Notes: generated from the sequence alone by a model not told the origin. DNA of 64,000 nucleotides from Marinomonas arctica (GCF_003259225.1 NZ_QHJF01000016.1:95916-159915), one strand, 5' to 3'. Shown: positions 54,792 through 63,611, counted from the first letter of the stretch. Program-made: numbers and translations.

Positions 54792-56018
54792 CTAGCTAGT
54801 TAGACCTGACTCAATCTTGTTTTTCATCAATGCTACTTCCTGTACGATCTCATCGACAAAACCGTCTATGAACTCAGGATCGTGCAAGAGGGATATCTGG
54901 TCAGAGCTAAGTTTTTTGAAGTCCCAATATTCCCCTTGATAAGTGATGTATTTATAAATTGGCCAATAATCATTGCCTTCGCAGTCGAGAGTTATTGGTA
55001 AAGATTTAATGATCTCATCATTATTTGACGTTTCTACCCCCAAGGATAATGCATCACCACTTTCACATATAACAGATAAATAACTGTCAGAAATACTCTC
55101 GAATGGGACTTTAAAATCGACATGATTTGTCCCTGACCTAGGTGCGAAGAACCCACTAACCAAATGCTTCACAGCCTCTTCACTATGATCCACCTTAAGC
55201 TCAAACCTTTTAGCCAACTTCTCTCCAAGGCGCTCCCATAGCGATACCACTGCTTCACTCTGTAGTTGAATTTTAGCTTCTTGAAGAACATCCACCACAT
55301 CGATGCTTTGTGTTTCAATCAGAAGTCTCTTTAGTGCTTCAAGCAGTGCTTGGTTATTAGTCATGTTAGTGAGCTCTTTTAGAATTTCCGTATATTGGAT
55401 CAATGACTCTCGTAAAGCCGGTTGGGTGGCTGATTTTTCAATAATCGCGTTCACCCAATGTAAGACATCAACGCTGTAACTGATATTGACTGTCGTTTGC
55501 TCATAATCGTTTAAGCATTCCGATTGACCTTTGACAGATTCAGGCGAAGGGGCGCGACCATCAAGTGTAAGATATACAACCGTGATACTTTTGAAGCCAA
55601 GCTGTTTAACACTTAAGAAATACCTTAAAAGTTGCTGATCTTGATCCACTGCATCGATTTTGTTTTCAATTATGATGGCTTGCTTGGTAGTAAAGTTAGC
55701 CAGAAAAATATCGATATTCTGATATTCGGCTTTGACATCAAAATCGAAATTACCATCGGTGACTTCGACCTGACATACGTTTTCAAGAAATCGCTTAAGT
55801 GGAAAATGCGCTAACCTGTGCCTTCCCTCTGGATTCAATAAGTCTGTCAAAAATCGAGAATGCAGTCGAACTTCATCGTTCTTGCTACGCAGCACACTAA
55901 AAAGGTTATAGTGCTCAGGTTCTGCTAATAGGGCTTGATACTGCTTTGCTAATGACAGCAGTTGTCTTACTTTGGATAGCTTTGTAGTAAAATTTATTTC
56001 GTCTTGTCTCACCTTCAC
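54792..56018 (-). CDS. PD-(D/E)XK nuclease superfamily protein
   Basis: A 408-residue soluble protein. Seen: EHYNLFSVLRSKNDEVRLHSRFLTDLLNPEGRH, an opening common in PDDEXK_4-type proteins, then the nuclease core NIDIFLANFTTKQAIIIENKIDAVDQDQQLLRYF with Asp103 and Glu118-x-Lys120 in place. The C-terminal 200 residues are unrecognised. Such proteins occur in defence islands, alone or in restriction systems; no methyltransferase or helicase is next to it. GTG 56018 or GTG 56012 (GGGAG five bases before the latter) is the start. It stands alone between two RAYT-end marks. Confidence 0.82.
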   Translation of the reverse strand: MKVRQDEINFTTKLSKVRQLLSLAKQYQALLAEPEHYNLFSVLRSKNDEVRLHSRFLTDLLNPEGRHRLAHFPLKRFLENVCQVEVTDGNFDFDVKAEYQNIDIFLANFTTKQAIIIENKIDAVDQDQQLLRYFLSVKQLGFKSITVVYLTLDGRAPSPESVKGQSECLNDYEQTTVNISYSVDVLHWVNAIIEKSATQPALRESLIQYTEILKELTNMTNNQALLEALKRLLIETQSIDVVDVLQEAKIQLQSEAVVSLWERLGEKLAKRFELKVDHSEEAVKHLVSGFFAPRSGTNHVDFKVPFESISDSYLSVICESGDALSLGVETSNNDEIIKSLPITLDCEGNDYWPIYKYITYQGEYWDFKKLSSDQISLLHDPEFIDGFVDEIVQEVALMKNKIESGLTS

Positions 56019-56150
56019 TCCCTGATTTTTATAAACGCAAAGAACACTTTAACAGTTTGCTCTGGTTTAACAATTGCTTCAATTTAAACAAAGAGTCGAT
56101 CAAGACTATCGCGGTCGCCACTCTAAAAGGAGCCAGAGAGTTTAATCCAT

Positions 56151-56207
56151 CTAGCTCGGTTTCCTACCGCGTTTTCTTAGCACCACTCGCCTACCCGTTA
56201 GCTTCTC
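56151..56207 (-). pseudogene. RAYT C-terminal remnant
   Basis: Eighteen codons and a stop, reading EKLTGRRVVLRKRGRKPS, matching EKLTGRRVTPMQRGRKP of the transposase at 63686. Only the tail is left. It lies between the PD-(D/E)XK and DHA2 genes. Confidence 0.8.
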
Positions 56208-56223
56208 CCCTTATTTCAACTTT

Positions 56224-57609
56224 CTAAGCCTTTGACTTTTCTAGTGAACTTGCAGGTATGAGGCAAAGCAATGTAACGACCGCAAGCGCACCAACCGTTT
56301 GATGAAACGCTGTGGTCATTTCCCACTGGTAGAAAAAGCCAATTGATGACGTTCCGATGGCTCCTCCCAAAAGGGTCAGTATTCGAGACCAAGCACTGGT
56401 ATCTGGTGTTTTTCCCTCCGGAACATAATGATATAGATGAGTCATGGTAAGCAGGGTCATTAGTCCAAGGCCAGCGCCACGCAGTAGCATACCCAATACC
56501 ATCAACGGCATTAGGTCAAAGGCAGAATCACACAATAATGGCAGGGTTCCAATCAGGCTGATTAGCACACTTATCATTGCAACCTTTGATGTAGAAAAAC
56601 GAGAGGTGAGCTTTTGCAAATAGGAACGAGATAGCAGAGCCCCCAAGCCACTAGCGCCCAACATCGCACTTGCACCCAACGTGGAGTACCCGTAACGCTC
56701 GATAAAAATGGACGGTAAAATAAATAAACTAGAATAAAAAACTAAGCTACTAAGAAAAAGTAACAGGGCCGTGTTTCTAAACGGCGGAATACGAAAAAGC
56801 CGTACATCTAAAATGGGGAATGACTTAGTCAGCGCATAGTGAACATAATAACCAATCAGACTCAAACTCAGAACAACTAAGCCCAGAGCCGAAACGCTAA
56901 AAATGTCCAAACTCTCAGAACTCACTTCAGAAAGCCCATAGATCACTGTGGCTAAGCCACAAGCAAATAGTAGATAGCCTTGTATATCTAATTTTGTCCG
57001 TTTATCGCTGGTACTATTTGGTAGGTAACACCATGCTAAGAGTATGGCAAAAAGGGAGATAGGAATATTTAACAAGAAAATCCATTTCCAACTGACAGAA
57101 TTTACAATAAACCCCGCTACTAATGGGCCCAAAATAGGAACAATAACAGCGGGAATAGCCACTGAAGCCATTGCAGCCTGAAACTGTTCCCGACCCACAG
57201 CATTCAATAATACGGGCTGCATGGAGACCATTAGAATTCCTGCTCCCACCCCCTGAAATATACGAAAGGTGACTAATGAATTTATTGATCCTGCTGTAGC
57301 ACAAGCCACAGAGGCCAATAAAAATAGAATCAGCCCCAATAACCACACAGATTTATTGTTATATCGCTTCATTCCCCAAGCACAAAGAGGCACTGTCACC
57401 GCAGCAGCGATACCGTATAAGGTAACCACTTTTTGTAGCGCTTGCACGGAAGAAGCAAAGGCATCGCTTAGCGCAGGAATCGCGATACCTAACGCTGTAG
57501 AGTCCAATAATGGAAGAATAATGCCGAGGATAAGCGTTAATATGATTTGGTGATTAGAAACATCTCCTATAAATCCCTTTTGCTCTGTCCTACGTTCACT
57601 GGCTGGCAT
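56224..57609 (-). CDS. MFS transporter, DHA2 (14-helix) type
   Basis: A 461-residue drug:proton antiporter of the EmrB/QacA class. Seen: LTLILGIILPLLDSTALGIAIPALSDAF (motif with LDxT-x-x-x-x-ALP form), GVGAGILMVSMQPVLLNAV and IPAVIVPILGPLVAGFIVNSVSWKWIFLLNIP (motif C region and the W-x-W-I-F-x-x-N-x-P end). The usual EmrA-type partner is absent. Start at ATG 57609 after AAGGAGAAGAG. The divergent AraC gene probably controls it. Confidence 0.9.
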   Translation of the reverse strand: MPASERRTEQKGFIGDVSNHQIILTLILGIILPLLDSTALGIAIPALSDAFASSVQALQKVVTLYGIAAAVTVPLCAWGMKRYNNKSVWLLGLILFLLASVACATAGSINSLVTFRIFQGVGAGILMVSMQPVLLNAVGREQFQAAMASVAIPAVIVPILGPLVAGFIVNSVSWKWIFLLNIPISLFAILLAWCYLPNSTSDKRTKLDIQGYLLFACGLATVIYGLSEVSSESLDIFSVSALGLVVLSLSLIGYYVHYALTKSFPILDVRLFRIPPFRNTALLLFLSSLVFYSSLFILPSIFIERYGYSTLGASAMLGASGLGALLSRSYLQKLTSRFSTSKVAMISVLISLIGTLPLLCDSAFDLMPLMVLGMLLRGAGLGLMTLLTMTHLYHYVPEGKTPDTSAWSRILTLLGGAIGTSSIGFFYQWEMTTAFHQTVGALAVVTLLCLIPASSLEKSKA

Positions 57610-57717
57610 TCTCTTCTCCTTGTAGAGATACATGAAAATTTCATACTAGGTCACAGCCTCAAGAGCTGGCCTCTGTTATATTTGTATCAAGAAGTGCGAT
57701 GAAAGAATGTCGAAGGA

Positions 57718-58551
57718 ATGTCAAAAGGTATTGAGACTATGTCAAAGTCACGTGTACGAGATGTTAGACAAGAGGCGGATCGCTTTAAACCCTCTGCTGA
57801 TAAGCCAATACGGGTAAAGGCTCGTTCAATGAGCACCTCAGTGGACGTCACACCACATCATCATACTTGGGGGCAACTCGTCTTCTCTGATGCTGGTATC
57901 ACAAAAGTTTCTACGTCGGATAGCACACACCTCGTTCCCCCCAATCATGGATTATGGATTCCCCCTAATATGGAACATGCTGCCACCTTGTTAGAGCATG
58001 CAAAATTGTTTTCTGTTTATCTTATCTCCCGTGAAGAAGCCGATTCTGAATTAATGAGTCCCGAGGTATGGAATACCTGCCAAGCATTTGAAATAAGCCC
58101 TTTATTGCATGAACTCATTGTGAAGTTGAGTGAAAATACTGAAGAGGATTTAATTAATAAAGAGTACCTGGCTATTTGCACATTGATTTGGGGAGAGTTG
58201 AGACGGGCGCGTCCCTTGTCGCTTGGCGTTGTACTTCCCAAAGAAAAAAGACTAAAGACACTTTGCCATACCTTTCTAGACTCACCCTCTTCAAGCATTA
58301 GCTTGAAATCATTATGCCAACATAGCGGGGTAAGTTTGAGTACGGCATCAAGACTGTTTCAAAATCAATTAGGCATTAGTTTTAGCCAATGGCGGCAACA
58401 GGTCATTTTGGCAAATGCTCTCGCACTGGCCGCACAAAAAATGCCAATCAATCAGATAGCTTACGAGTTAGGTTACTCGTCACCTAGCATTTTTAGTGCG
58501 ATGGTAACTCGCATGATGGGAGTACCGCCTAAAGTTTTTTTTAAGTATTAG
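57718..58551 (+). CDS. AraC family transcriptional regulator
   Basis: A 277-residue regulator. Seen: N-terminal cupin-type sensor with HHHTWGQLVFSDAG and LVPPNHGLWIPPNMEHAA, then the double HTH (SISLKSLCQHSGVSLSTASRLFQNQLGISFSQWRQQVILANALALAAQKMPINQIAYELGYSSPSIFSAMVTRMMGVPPKVFF). This group often controls adjacent exporters. Divergent from the DHA2 pump. Start could be ATG 57718 or 57739. Confidence 0.88.
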   Translation: MSKGIETMSKSRVRDVRQEADRFKPSADKPIRVKARSMSTSVDVTPHHHTWGQLVFSDAGITKVSTSDSTHLVPPNHGLWIPPNMEHAATLLEHAKLFSVYLISREEADSELMSPEVWNTCQAFEISPLLHELIVKLSENTEEDLINKEYLAICTLIWGELRRARPLSLGVVLPKEKRLKTLCHTFLDSPSSSISLKSLCQHSGVSLSTASRLFQNQLGISFSQWRQQVILANALALAAQKMPINQIAYELGYSSPSIFSAMVTRMMGVPPKVFFKY

Positions 58552-58561
58552 TCATTTCAGA

Positions 58562-58588
58562 GCAATTGAGGTCTGATAAAAATTAAAC
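58562..58588 (+). repeat. Solo RAYT-end repeat, degenerate
   Basis: GCAATTGAGGTCTGATAAAA and following bases, 10 bases after the AraC stop. The remainder of 58552-58848 shows no supported gene. Confidence 0.7.
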
Positions 58589-58848
58589 TGTCATATTTTA
58601 TGCTCGCGAGAATATGCAGTACGCTTTGGGTTCATAACCAGACTATTTATCAACAATTGCCCACAATTGAAAAAACCTATTTTCCTTGCAACCCGTACTG
58701 GAAGTTTTTAGAATCATATACAGTGCTTCAGGGCGCATCCGACTCGCGGAAAAAGGTTAACCTTACCTGTAATGCTCTACCCTTTTATATGACATTTTAG
58801 CTTTCTGTGCTTTCGCGAGTTAAGTGCAACCTATGTAGGAGAGCTTAA

Positions 58849-59709
58849 ATGAAAACCTTGCCAAATAACCCCAGCATTGAATATCTACATCGCGCCGCAC
58901 GTACTTTACGCTCTAAACATCGCGCAGGCGATCCAAGTGTCGTCGAGCTGATCAGTCATTTCGATACTTCTTTTCAAAATTTGCAAACTGAGCAAGTCTT
59001 ATTGCAACCTTTTTCTATTCTAGATGCACAGAGGGTCATTGCTCGACAGTATGGTTTTGCCAGTTGGCGCCGCTTGAAGTTATTCATTCAAAAATCCACT
59101 CAACCAAGTACAGACTATGATCCAGCACTGGCGGAGCAGTTAACTCGACGCAACGCTATGCGTGTCGCTCTGATGCGCCGTTATACATCTAAAAAAGCTG
59201 GCTGGTTCGACCACTTAGATAATTTCAATGAAGAGTCCGTCGAGATGCTCGAAGCGAGCTATGATAAATACGGATGGCTCAGCCCTCAAATCGTTGGACG
59301 AGAAGGGATGGAGGCGTGTTACTGGTTAGGTATTAACTGCTTAAAGAACAGTCAATTTCAATATCGAAGTGCTGAATTAATGCGTGAGGCTTTGCCTTTA
59401 GGCGAGTGTTATGGAATGTATTACGCCGTCTCGATTGACCGTTGGTTATCTCTCTCGTATAAACCATCCATCTTTGGCGCATTCAATGACTTCAATGAGC
59501 GCAGTGATCGGGTGGAATACAGCGACAATGTCGTCGACCCAAAGAACCTAAACAAGAGACGCGCGCAAGTAGGTTTGATGAATTTAAACAAAGCCAATGA
59601 AGAATGGGCTGATATGATTCGCCAGCGTAAAGCTTACCGATACACCAAAGATGAGTGGCAGGCACTAAAACGCAAATGGGCACTAGAAGGTGGCTATATT
59701 GCTGCGTAG
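58849..59709 (+). CDS. DUF6624-like protein
   Basis: A 286-residue protein. The first 80 residues resemble the ankyrin-linked opening (SIEYLHRAARTLRSKHRAGDPSV, then DAQRVIARQYGFASWRRLK). The rest matches DUF6624 by pattern: KYGWLSPQIVGREGMEACYWLGINC, a middle helix ELMREALPLGEC, and DPKNLNKRRAQVGLMNL. Function unknown. GGAG precedes ATG 58849. Single gene in the island, between two RAYT-derived marks. The family assignment is from memory of the pattern. Confidence 0.7.
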   Translation: MKTLPNNPSIEYLHRAARTLRSKHRAGDPSVVELISHFDTSFQNLQTEQVLLQPFSILDAQRVIARQYGFASWRRLKLFIQKSTQPSTDYDPALAEQLTRRNAMRVALMRRYTSKKAGWFDHLDNFNEESVEMLEASYDKYGWLSPQIVGREGMEACYWLGINCLKNSQFQYRSAELMREALPLGECYGMYYAVSIDRWLSLSYKPSIFGAFNDFNERSDRVEYSDNVVDPKNLNKRRAQVGLMNLNKANEEWADMIRQRKAYRYTKDEWQALKRKWALEGGYIAA

Positions 59710-59798
59710 CAGCCATTAGCCTATGCACATCATTGCAGTCTGATAACTTTCTATCTGACTGCAATTCTTCGACATATATTTTATTTAACTACCCCACC

Positions 59799-59906
59799 TG
59801 ATACGTGTACTTTGAAGAAGGCTTGATATCCTTTGGCGCGATCTTTTTGCTGGTGACTCCATTGAATATAGAGACCATGGGGTTGCCAAAGCTCACTTTG
59901 TCGCTC
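59799..59906 (-). pseudogene. RAYT internal remnant
   Basis: Thirty-six codons reading ERQSELWQPHGLYIQWSHQQ and on to KVHVS, aligned to SELWQPHELYLKLSFQQ...KYHI of the transposase at 63686. Both ends are lost. It lies in the gene-free 59710-60228 stretch, before the second polA tail. Confidence 0.8.
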
Positions 59907-60025
59907 TAAAACAATGCTAAAACTCTCGGATGTTTTGAGCAACGTTATGAAACATTGTGATATGTTATCTAAAAAGGGAATCATGAATAGCGCGGCAGCA
60001 TACAGGATATACCGCTACTTTTAGA

Positions 60026-60067
60026 GTAGAAGCAGGCTTGGGAATGAACTGGGACGAGGCGCATTAG
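60026..60067 (+). pseudogene. Second copy of the polA 3' end (putative attR)
   Basis: Fourteen codons reading VEAGLGMNWDEAH and stop, compared with VEAGVGNNWDEAH at the end of polA. Upstream, in a shifted frame, QDIPLL matches the QIDVPLL region of PolA, so the copy extends to about 60004 with a small frame change. It is probably the original polA end, cut off by the insertion. Confidence 0.75.
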
Positions 60068-60085
60068 GCGCCTCTAAAACGAAAA

Positions 60086-60104
60086 CCCCAGCTCAAGGCT
60101 GGGG
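60086..60104. terminator. Hairpin after the polA-tail copy
   Basis: CCCCAGC / GCTGGGG with a five-base loop. The T-rich side is on the minus strand, so it could end leftward transcription from the EamA gene, or be the old polA end structure. Confidence 0.5.
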
Positions 60105-60228
60105 CGAGTATTTAGGTCTTTGCGAAAGGTCATTAGCTAAACGCTCATTGAAGCCAAACGCCAACCTTATGATTAATTCTAGGCGCTACGCTCCCACTAG
60201 TAAACACAACATAAAATGGAAGGCAAGG

Positions 60229-60441
60229 ATGCCAAATACTATTAACAATCAATCAGTATTAATAAATCAACTTATCTCCAACAAACGGCTCGAAAGCTAC
60301 AAGGCTGTTTTTCATTGTTCAAATTAGGCTGAGCTTATCGGTGCATATCTCTGGAATATTGAGGTGTGCTCAGCTCTATACCCGCTTCTAACCAGCGCTG
60401 AAGTGACTCTTAGAAATTCAATCGATCACGCATTAACAAAA
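60229..60441 (+). pseudogene. Abi (Abi_2-like) gene remnant
   Basis: From ATG 60229 the frame reads NQSVLINQLISNKRLESYKA, then a TAG at codon 33, then AELIGAYLWNIEVCSALYPL and LTSAEVTLRNSIDHALTKF. This is the N-terminal pattern of Abi_2/AbiD-F abortive infection proteins (LxxYxxxF, LYxWN, EVxLRN). An in-frame stop and loss of the 3' part at the junction with the EamA gene show decay. Upstream, 60107-60228 holds nothing recognised. Confidence 0.65.
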
Positions 60442-61293
60442 TTTCTTTGCTCCCACCACGCACAAGACGGCTGCCAGTGTCACCCACAGCATGGTTAAAC
60501 TGATGCTTTCTTGTAGTAGCCAAGCCGCCAGTAAAAATCCTATAAATGGTTGAATTAATTGCAACTGGCTCACCGCCGCAATGCCACCTAGCGCCAGCCC
60601 TCTATACCAGAAGATAAAGCCAAACAGCATGCTAAAAAGAGAGACATAGCCCAGCCCCAGCCATGCTGATGTCGTTACCGAAGCGAATGAGCTGGGCCAT
60701 AAAACATACAGTAAGGGCAGCATGACGGGCAAAGACACGACTAAAGACCAGCAGATCACCTGCCATCCGCCCAATACCCGAGATAAGCGTGCGCCTTCCG
60801 CATACCCCATGCCGCAGGCAACAATCGCCGCCAGCATCAAACTATCCCCGATTAATGAAACTTCACCCACACCCAGGGCTGCATAGCCCATCACTAAGGC
60901 CGCTCCCACCAATGAAAAGAGCCAAAACGGCCAGCTAGGGCGCTCTCCTCCTCTTAGCGCGGCAAACAATGCCGTACAGATGGGAAGCACGCCCACAAAC
61001 ACCACACAATGCGCAGAGGTGACATATTGCAGTGCAAACGCCGTCAGCAAAGGAAAGCCAACCACGACTCCCATTGCACTCAGTAAGAGCGTTGCAATTT
61101 GCGAGGCGTTAGGGCGTGGTTGTTTGAGTAGCAGTAAAAACAATAAACCTAATATTCCAGCAATCGAAGCGCGAGCCACCGTCAAGAAAGTAGGATCAAA
61201 GCCTTGCAGCGCGATGCGTGTTGCCGGTAGCGAACCAGCAAAAGTCACCACGCCCACGAAGCCACTAAGCCAACCTTGTGTTGCCTGTTTCAT
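60433..61293 (-). CDS. EamA/DMT family transporter
   Basis: A 286-residue ten-helix exporter with two EamA repeats. Seen: WLSGFVGVVTFAGSLPATRIALQGFDPTFLTVARASIAG (opening), VLPICTALFAALRGGERPSW at the end of the first repeat, and LGGIAAVSQLQLIQPFIGFLLAAWLLQES in the second. Start ATG 61293 after AGGGAGT. Divergent from the broken MocR regulator, a usual partner for this transporter type, so control of the gene may have been lost. Its end touches the Abi remnant. Confidence 0.9.
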   Translation of the reverse strand: MKQATQGWLSGFVGVVTFAGSLPATRIALQGFDPTFLTVARASIAGILGLLFLLLLKQPRPNASQIATLLLSAMGVVVGFPLLTAFALQYVTSAHCVVFVGVLPICTALFAALRGGERPSWPFWLFSLVGAALVMGYAALGVGEVSLIGDSLMLAAIVACGMGYAEGARLSRVLGGWQVICWSLVVSLPVMLPLLYVLWPSSFASVTTSAWLGLGYVSLFSMLFGFIFWYRGLALGGIAAVSQLQLIQPFIGFLLAAWLLQESISLTMLWVTLAAVLCVVGAKKFC

Positions 61294-61423
61294 ATCATTA
61301 CTCCCTAAAAACAATGGCCCTATAAAACCGAAAAAATGGCGATAAGAGGAGATACAGACCGACACAATTTAAAAAAACTGTTATGGTTATATTGGCAGTA
61401 CAATTTGAAAATAGAGGAAGAGT

Positions 61424-62426
61424 ATGGCTCGTGCAGGCACATTAATTGAATCGGTCATGAAGGATATTGAGTCAAAAATCGCGTCGCGGTCCTACTTGCC
61501 CAATACGCGTTTACCTTCCGTTCGCGCCCAAGCGAAAGCCATGCAGGTTTCGATCTCTACCGTTGTCGAAGCCTATGATAGACTCGTAGCGGAAGGCTGT
61601 ATTGTGTCTCGTCCCGGAGCAGGCTTTTATACCTCTGGCCCTATTGCGCCCTTAAACCTCACTCGTATTGGCCCTAAAGTAGCACGGGAGATCGATCCGT
61701 TATGGGTCTCACGAGAATCGTTGGAGTCAACAGCAGGTTCACTGATGCCAGGCTGTGGCTGGCTCCCCTCTGAATGATTCTATCAATCAGGCATAAAGCG
61801 CGCGCTGCGAAACCTTGCCAGAACCCATTCCTTAGATTTAACCGAATATGCGCCTCCGAAAGGCTCCCAAGCGTTTCGTCATTTCTTACAACGTCGAATG
61901 TTGAACCACAATATTGAGGTCTCTGCTGAACAGATTATGCTCACTGAGTCTGGGACTCATGCCATTGATTTAATTGGGCGCTTTCTCCTTTCACCAGGCG
62001 ATACCGTGCTGGTCGATGATCCCTGCTACTTTAACTTTCACGCTTTATTAAAGGCACATCGAGTCAAGATTATTGGAATTCCCTACACGCCCAATGGGCC
62101 TGACTTAGAACGTTTTGCACAAGCCATAAAAGACCACAACCCTAGGCTTTATCTCACTAATTCAGGTGTCCATAACCCCACAGGGGCTCATTTAGCGCCA
62201 CATGTTGCCCATAAATTACTCACACTCACCCAAGCATCGGAACTGGTTATTGTTGAAGATGATATTTTTGCCGACTTAGAAACCACTCGCTCACCACGTT
62301 TAGCGGCCTTGGATGGTTTAAATCAGGTCATTGAAATTGGTAGTTTTTCCAAAACGGTATCCGCTTCAATACGCTGTGGTTACATTGCCGCAAAGCAAGA
62401 TTGGATAGAGCAATTGGTGGACTTAA
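61424..62426 (+). pseudogene. MocR-type GntR regulator/aminotransferase, disrupted
   Basis: A PLP-dependent regulator with N-terminal GntR winged helix (SRSYLPNTRLPSVRAQAKAMQVSISTVVEAYDRLVAEGCI) and an aminotransferase-like domain (LTESGTHAIDLIGRFLLSPGDTVLVDDPCYFNFHALL; SGVHNPTGAHL; EIGSFSKTVSASIRCGYIA with the PLP lysine in FSKT). Two lesions: a TGA at 61775-61777 in frame, in a position where Trp (TGG) fits (GWLPSE-stop-FYQSG), and replacement of everything after DLK by a RAYT-end repeat at 62427. The lost part is about 80-100 residues. Divergent from the EamA transporter. Confidence 0.88.
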
Positions 62427-62607
62427 AACAATTGGGGTCAGATGAAAATTAAGCTCTAATAACAAGAATGAAAAAACAAACAAAAAATTAATATCAGATA
62501 ATAAGAATAGAATTAAAAACAATTGGGGTCAGATGAAAATTAAGCTCTAATAACAAGAATGAAAAAACAAACAAAAAATTAATATCAGATAATAAGAATA
62601 GAATTAA
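62427..62607 (+). repeat. Tandem 91-base duplication carrying two RAYT-end repeats
   Basis: Two copies with a period of 91 bases (62427-62516 and 62518-62607), virtually identical. Each begins ACAATTGGGGTCAGATG and ends in an A-rich stretch. It follows directly on the broken MocR gene, so the first copy marks an insertion end. The remaining 62608-62723 is AT-rich without a gene. Confidence 0.9.
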
Positions 62608-62723
62608 GTATTTAACAGTATATCTAATTCTTTATTATAGTATAAAAAACAATTGGTTGACCCTAAATAATGGTGTTTCAGACAAGAAGCGACATTATTC
62701 ATGATCGACCAATTTTTTGATGC

Positions 62724-63512
62724 TTATCGGGCTTTTTCTAAAGCTTGTAGAATAACCCAATCTGGAAAAATATTGACCTTGTTTTTGCCTTCTAGCCTAC
62801 TGTTAATAAGTCCTCCCTGGGAACTTTCGATAGCAATCTTATATGCCCAAGCATTAACTTCATTTATTGTACGTACATCACAAGGGAGATTTTTTTCTTC
62901 TAAATATTCTTTTACAGAATATAGAGAGTTATTACGCTTTTCTAATCTATTTACACGATTTTTAAGATCATTGTTTTCTTTTTTAAGAACATGTATTTGC
63001 TTTGTATTCTTAATCGTTTCATCAAATATTTTACGCTGCACTACCATTTGCCGCTGAAGCTCTTCTGCTTGACTTAGTATTAAGTCGACAGTTCTGATGT
63101 CATTAGACCTTACATTAACAGCATCTGATGGTGGCGGGTATACCCCATATTTCATTATCGATGGTATAGCTTCATGATAGAGCCAACGTTGAAATTTTTT
63201 ACCAGCTTCACTCTTATCATTTGATAATAATCTATATAGTCCAGGTTGAGTCAAATAAATCTCATTTGGTTTTTGACTGTCCTCGGATGGTATTTCTAGG
63301 TACTCATCATTATCTATATATGAAAGTACACCTTTCGCAACTGTTGACATTAGCTTCGAAACATAACGCTCATCTATAGCGCGATTCTCTAGATTAAGAG
63401 TAGCTGTAATATCTTTTAATGATATATATAAAATGCCCCCTAACTCTAATGTTGATATGTGGCTTTCGCCTTCACGTCCTTGGTAGCAAATATTTACTAG
63501 AGAATGATCCAT
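62724..63512 (-). CDS. BRO-N domain protein (phage antirepressor-like)
   Basis: A 262-residue protein. Seen: N-terminal BRO domain with NEIYLTQPGLYRLLSNDKSEAGKKFQRWLYHEAIPSIMKYGVY, the family hallmark, then a coiled coil (about residues 150-195) and an unrecognised C-terminal domain (SSQGGLINSRLEGKNKVNIFPDW). Typical of phage or prophage genes, where it acts as an antirepressor. Start at ATG 63512, GGGAGA five bases upstream. No other phage gene is near. RAYT-end repeats lie on both sides (62427-62607; 63591; 63666), so it seems another cargo gene. Confidence 0.85.
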   Translation of the reverse strand: MDHSLVNICYQGREGESHISTLELGGILYISLKDITATLNLENRAIDERYVSKLMSTVAKGVLSYIDNDEYLEIPSEDSQKPNEIYLTQPGLYRLLSNDKSEAGKKFQRWLYHEAIPSIMKYGVYPPPSDAVNVRSNDIRTVDLILSQAEELQRQMVVQRKIFDETIKNTKQIHVLKKENNDLKNRVNRLEKRNNSLYSVKEYLEEKNLPCDVRTINEVNAWAYKIAIESSQGGLINSRLEGKNKVNIFPDWVILQALEKAR

Positions 63513-63590
63513 AAAATCTCCCAAGATTAAAAATACTCTTATTCTAAATTAACAACATAAATAAATCACGAATCTTTAGAGAGTTATGAA

Positions 63591-63611
63591 GCAATTGAGT
63601 TCAGATGCTGA
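63591..63611 (+). repeat. Degenerate RAYT-end repeat
   Basis: GCAATTGAGTTCAGATGCTGA, 79 bases upstream of the BRO-N start. Matches the repeat over its first half. Confidence 0.6.

Larger units (their letters stand above)
48723..60025. mobile_element. Accessory island inserted at the polA 3' end
   Basis: About 11.3 kb between two copies of the polA tail. It is AT-rich and holds defence-like and efflux genes separated by RAYT transposase remnants and RAYT-end repeats. No integrase or recombinase gene is visible, so the insertion mechanism is unknown and the element may be a remnant. Confidence 0.65.

Noticed and set aside
58600..58800. A 66-codon plus-strand frame
   Set aside because: No ribosome site, no motif, low-complexity composition, and it lies in remnant sequence between a repeat and the DUF6624 gene.
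48723..60025. Prophage at polA
   Set aside because: No integrase, capsid, terminase, portal or lysis genes were found; the cargo is efflux, regulators and nuclease-type proteins.
61775..61777. TGA in the MocR gene as a selenocysteine or recoding site
   Set aside because: The position fits Trp in relatives, no selenocysteine role is known there, and the gene is also truncated at 62427; a nonsense mutation is simpler.
62427..62607. Repeats as a CRISPR array
   Set aside because: Only two copies in direct tandem, with no variable spacers between short repeats and no cas genes; it is a 91-base duplication.
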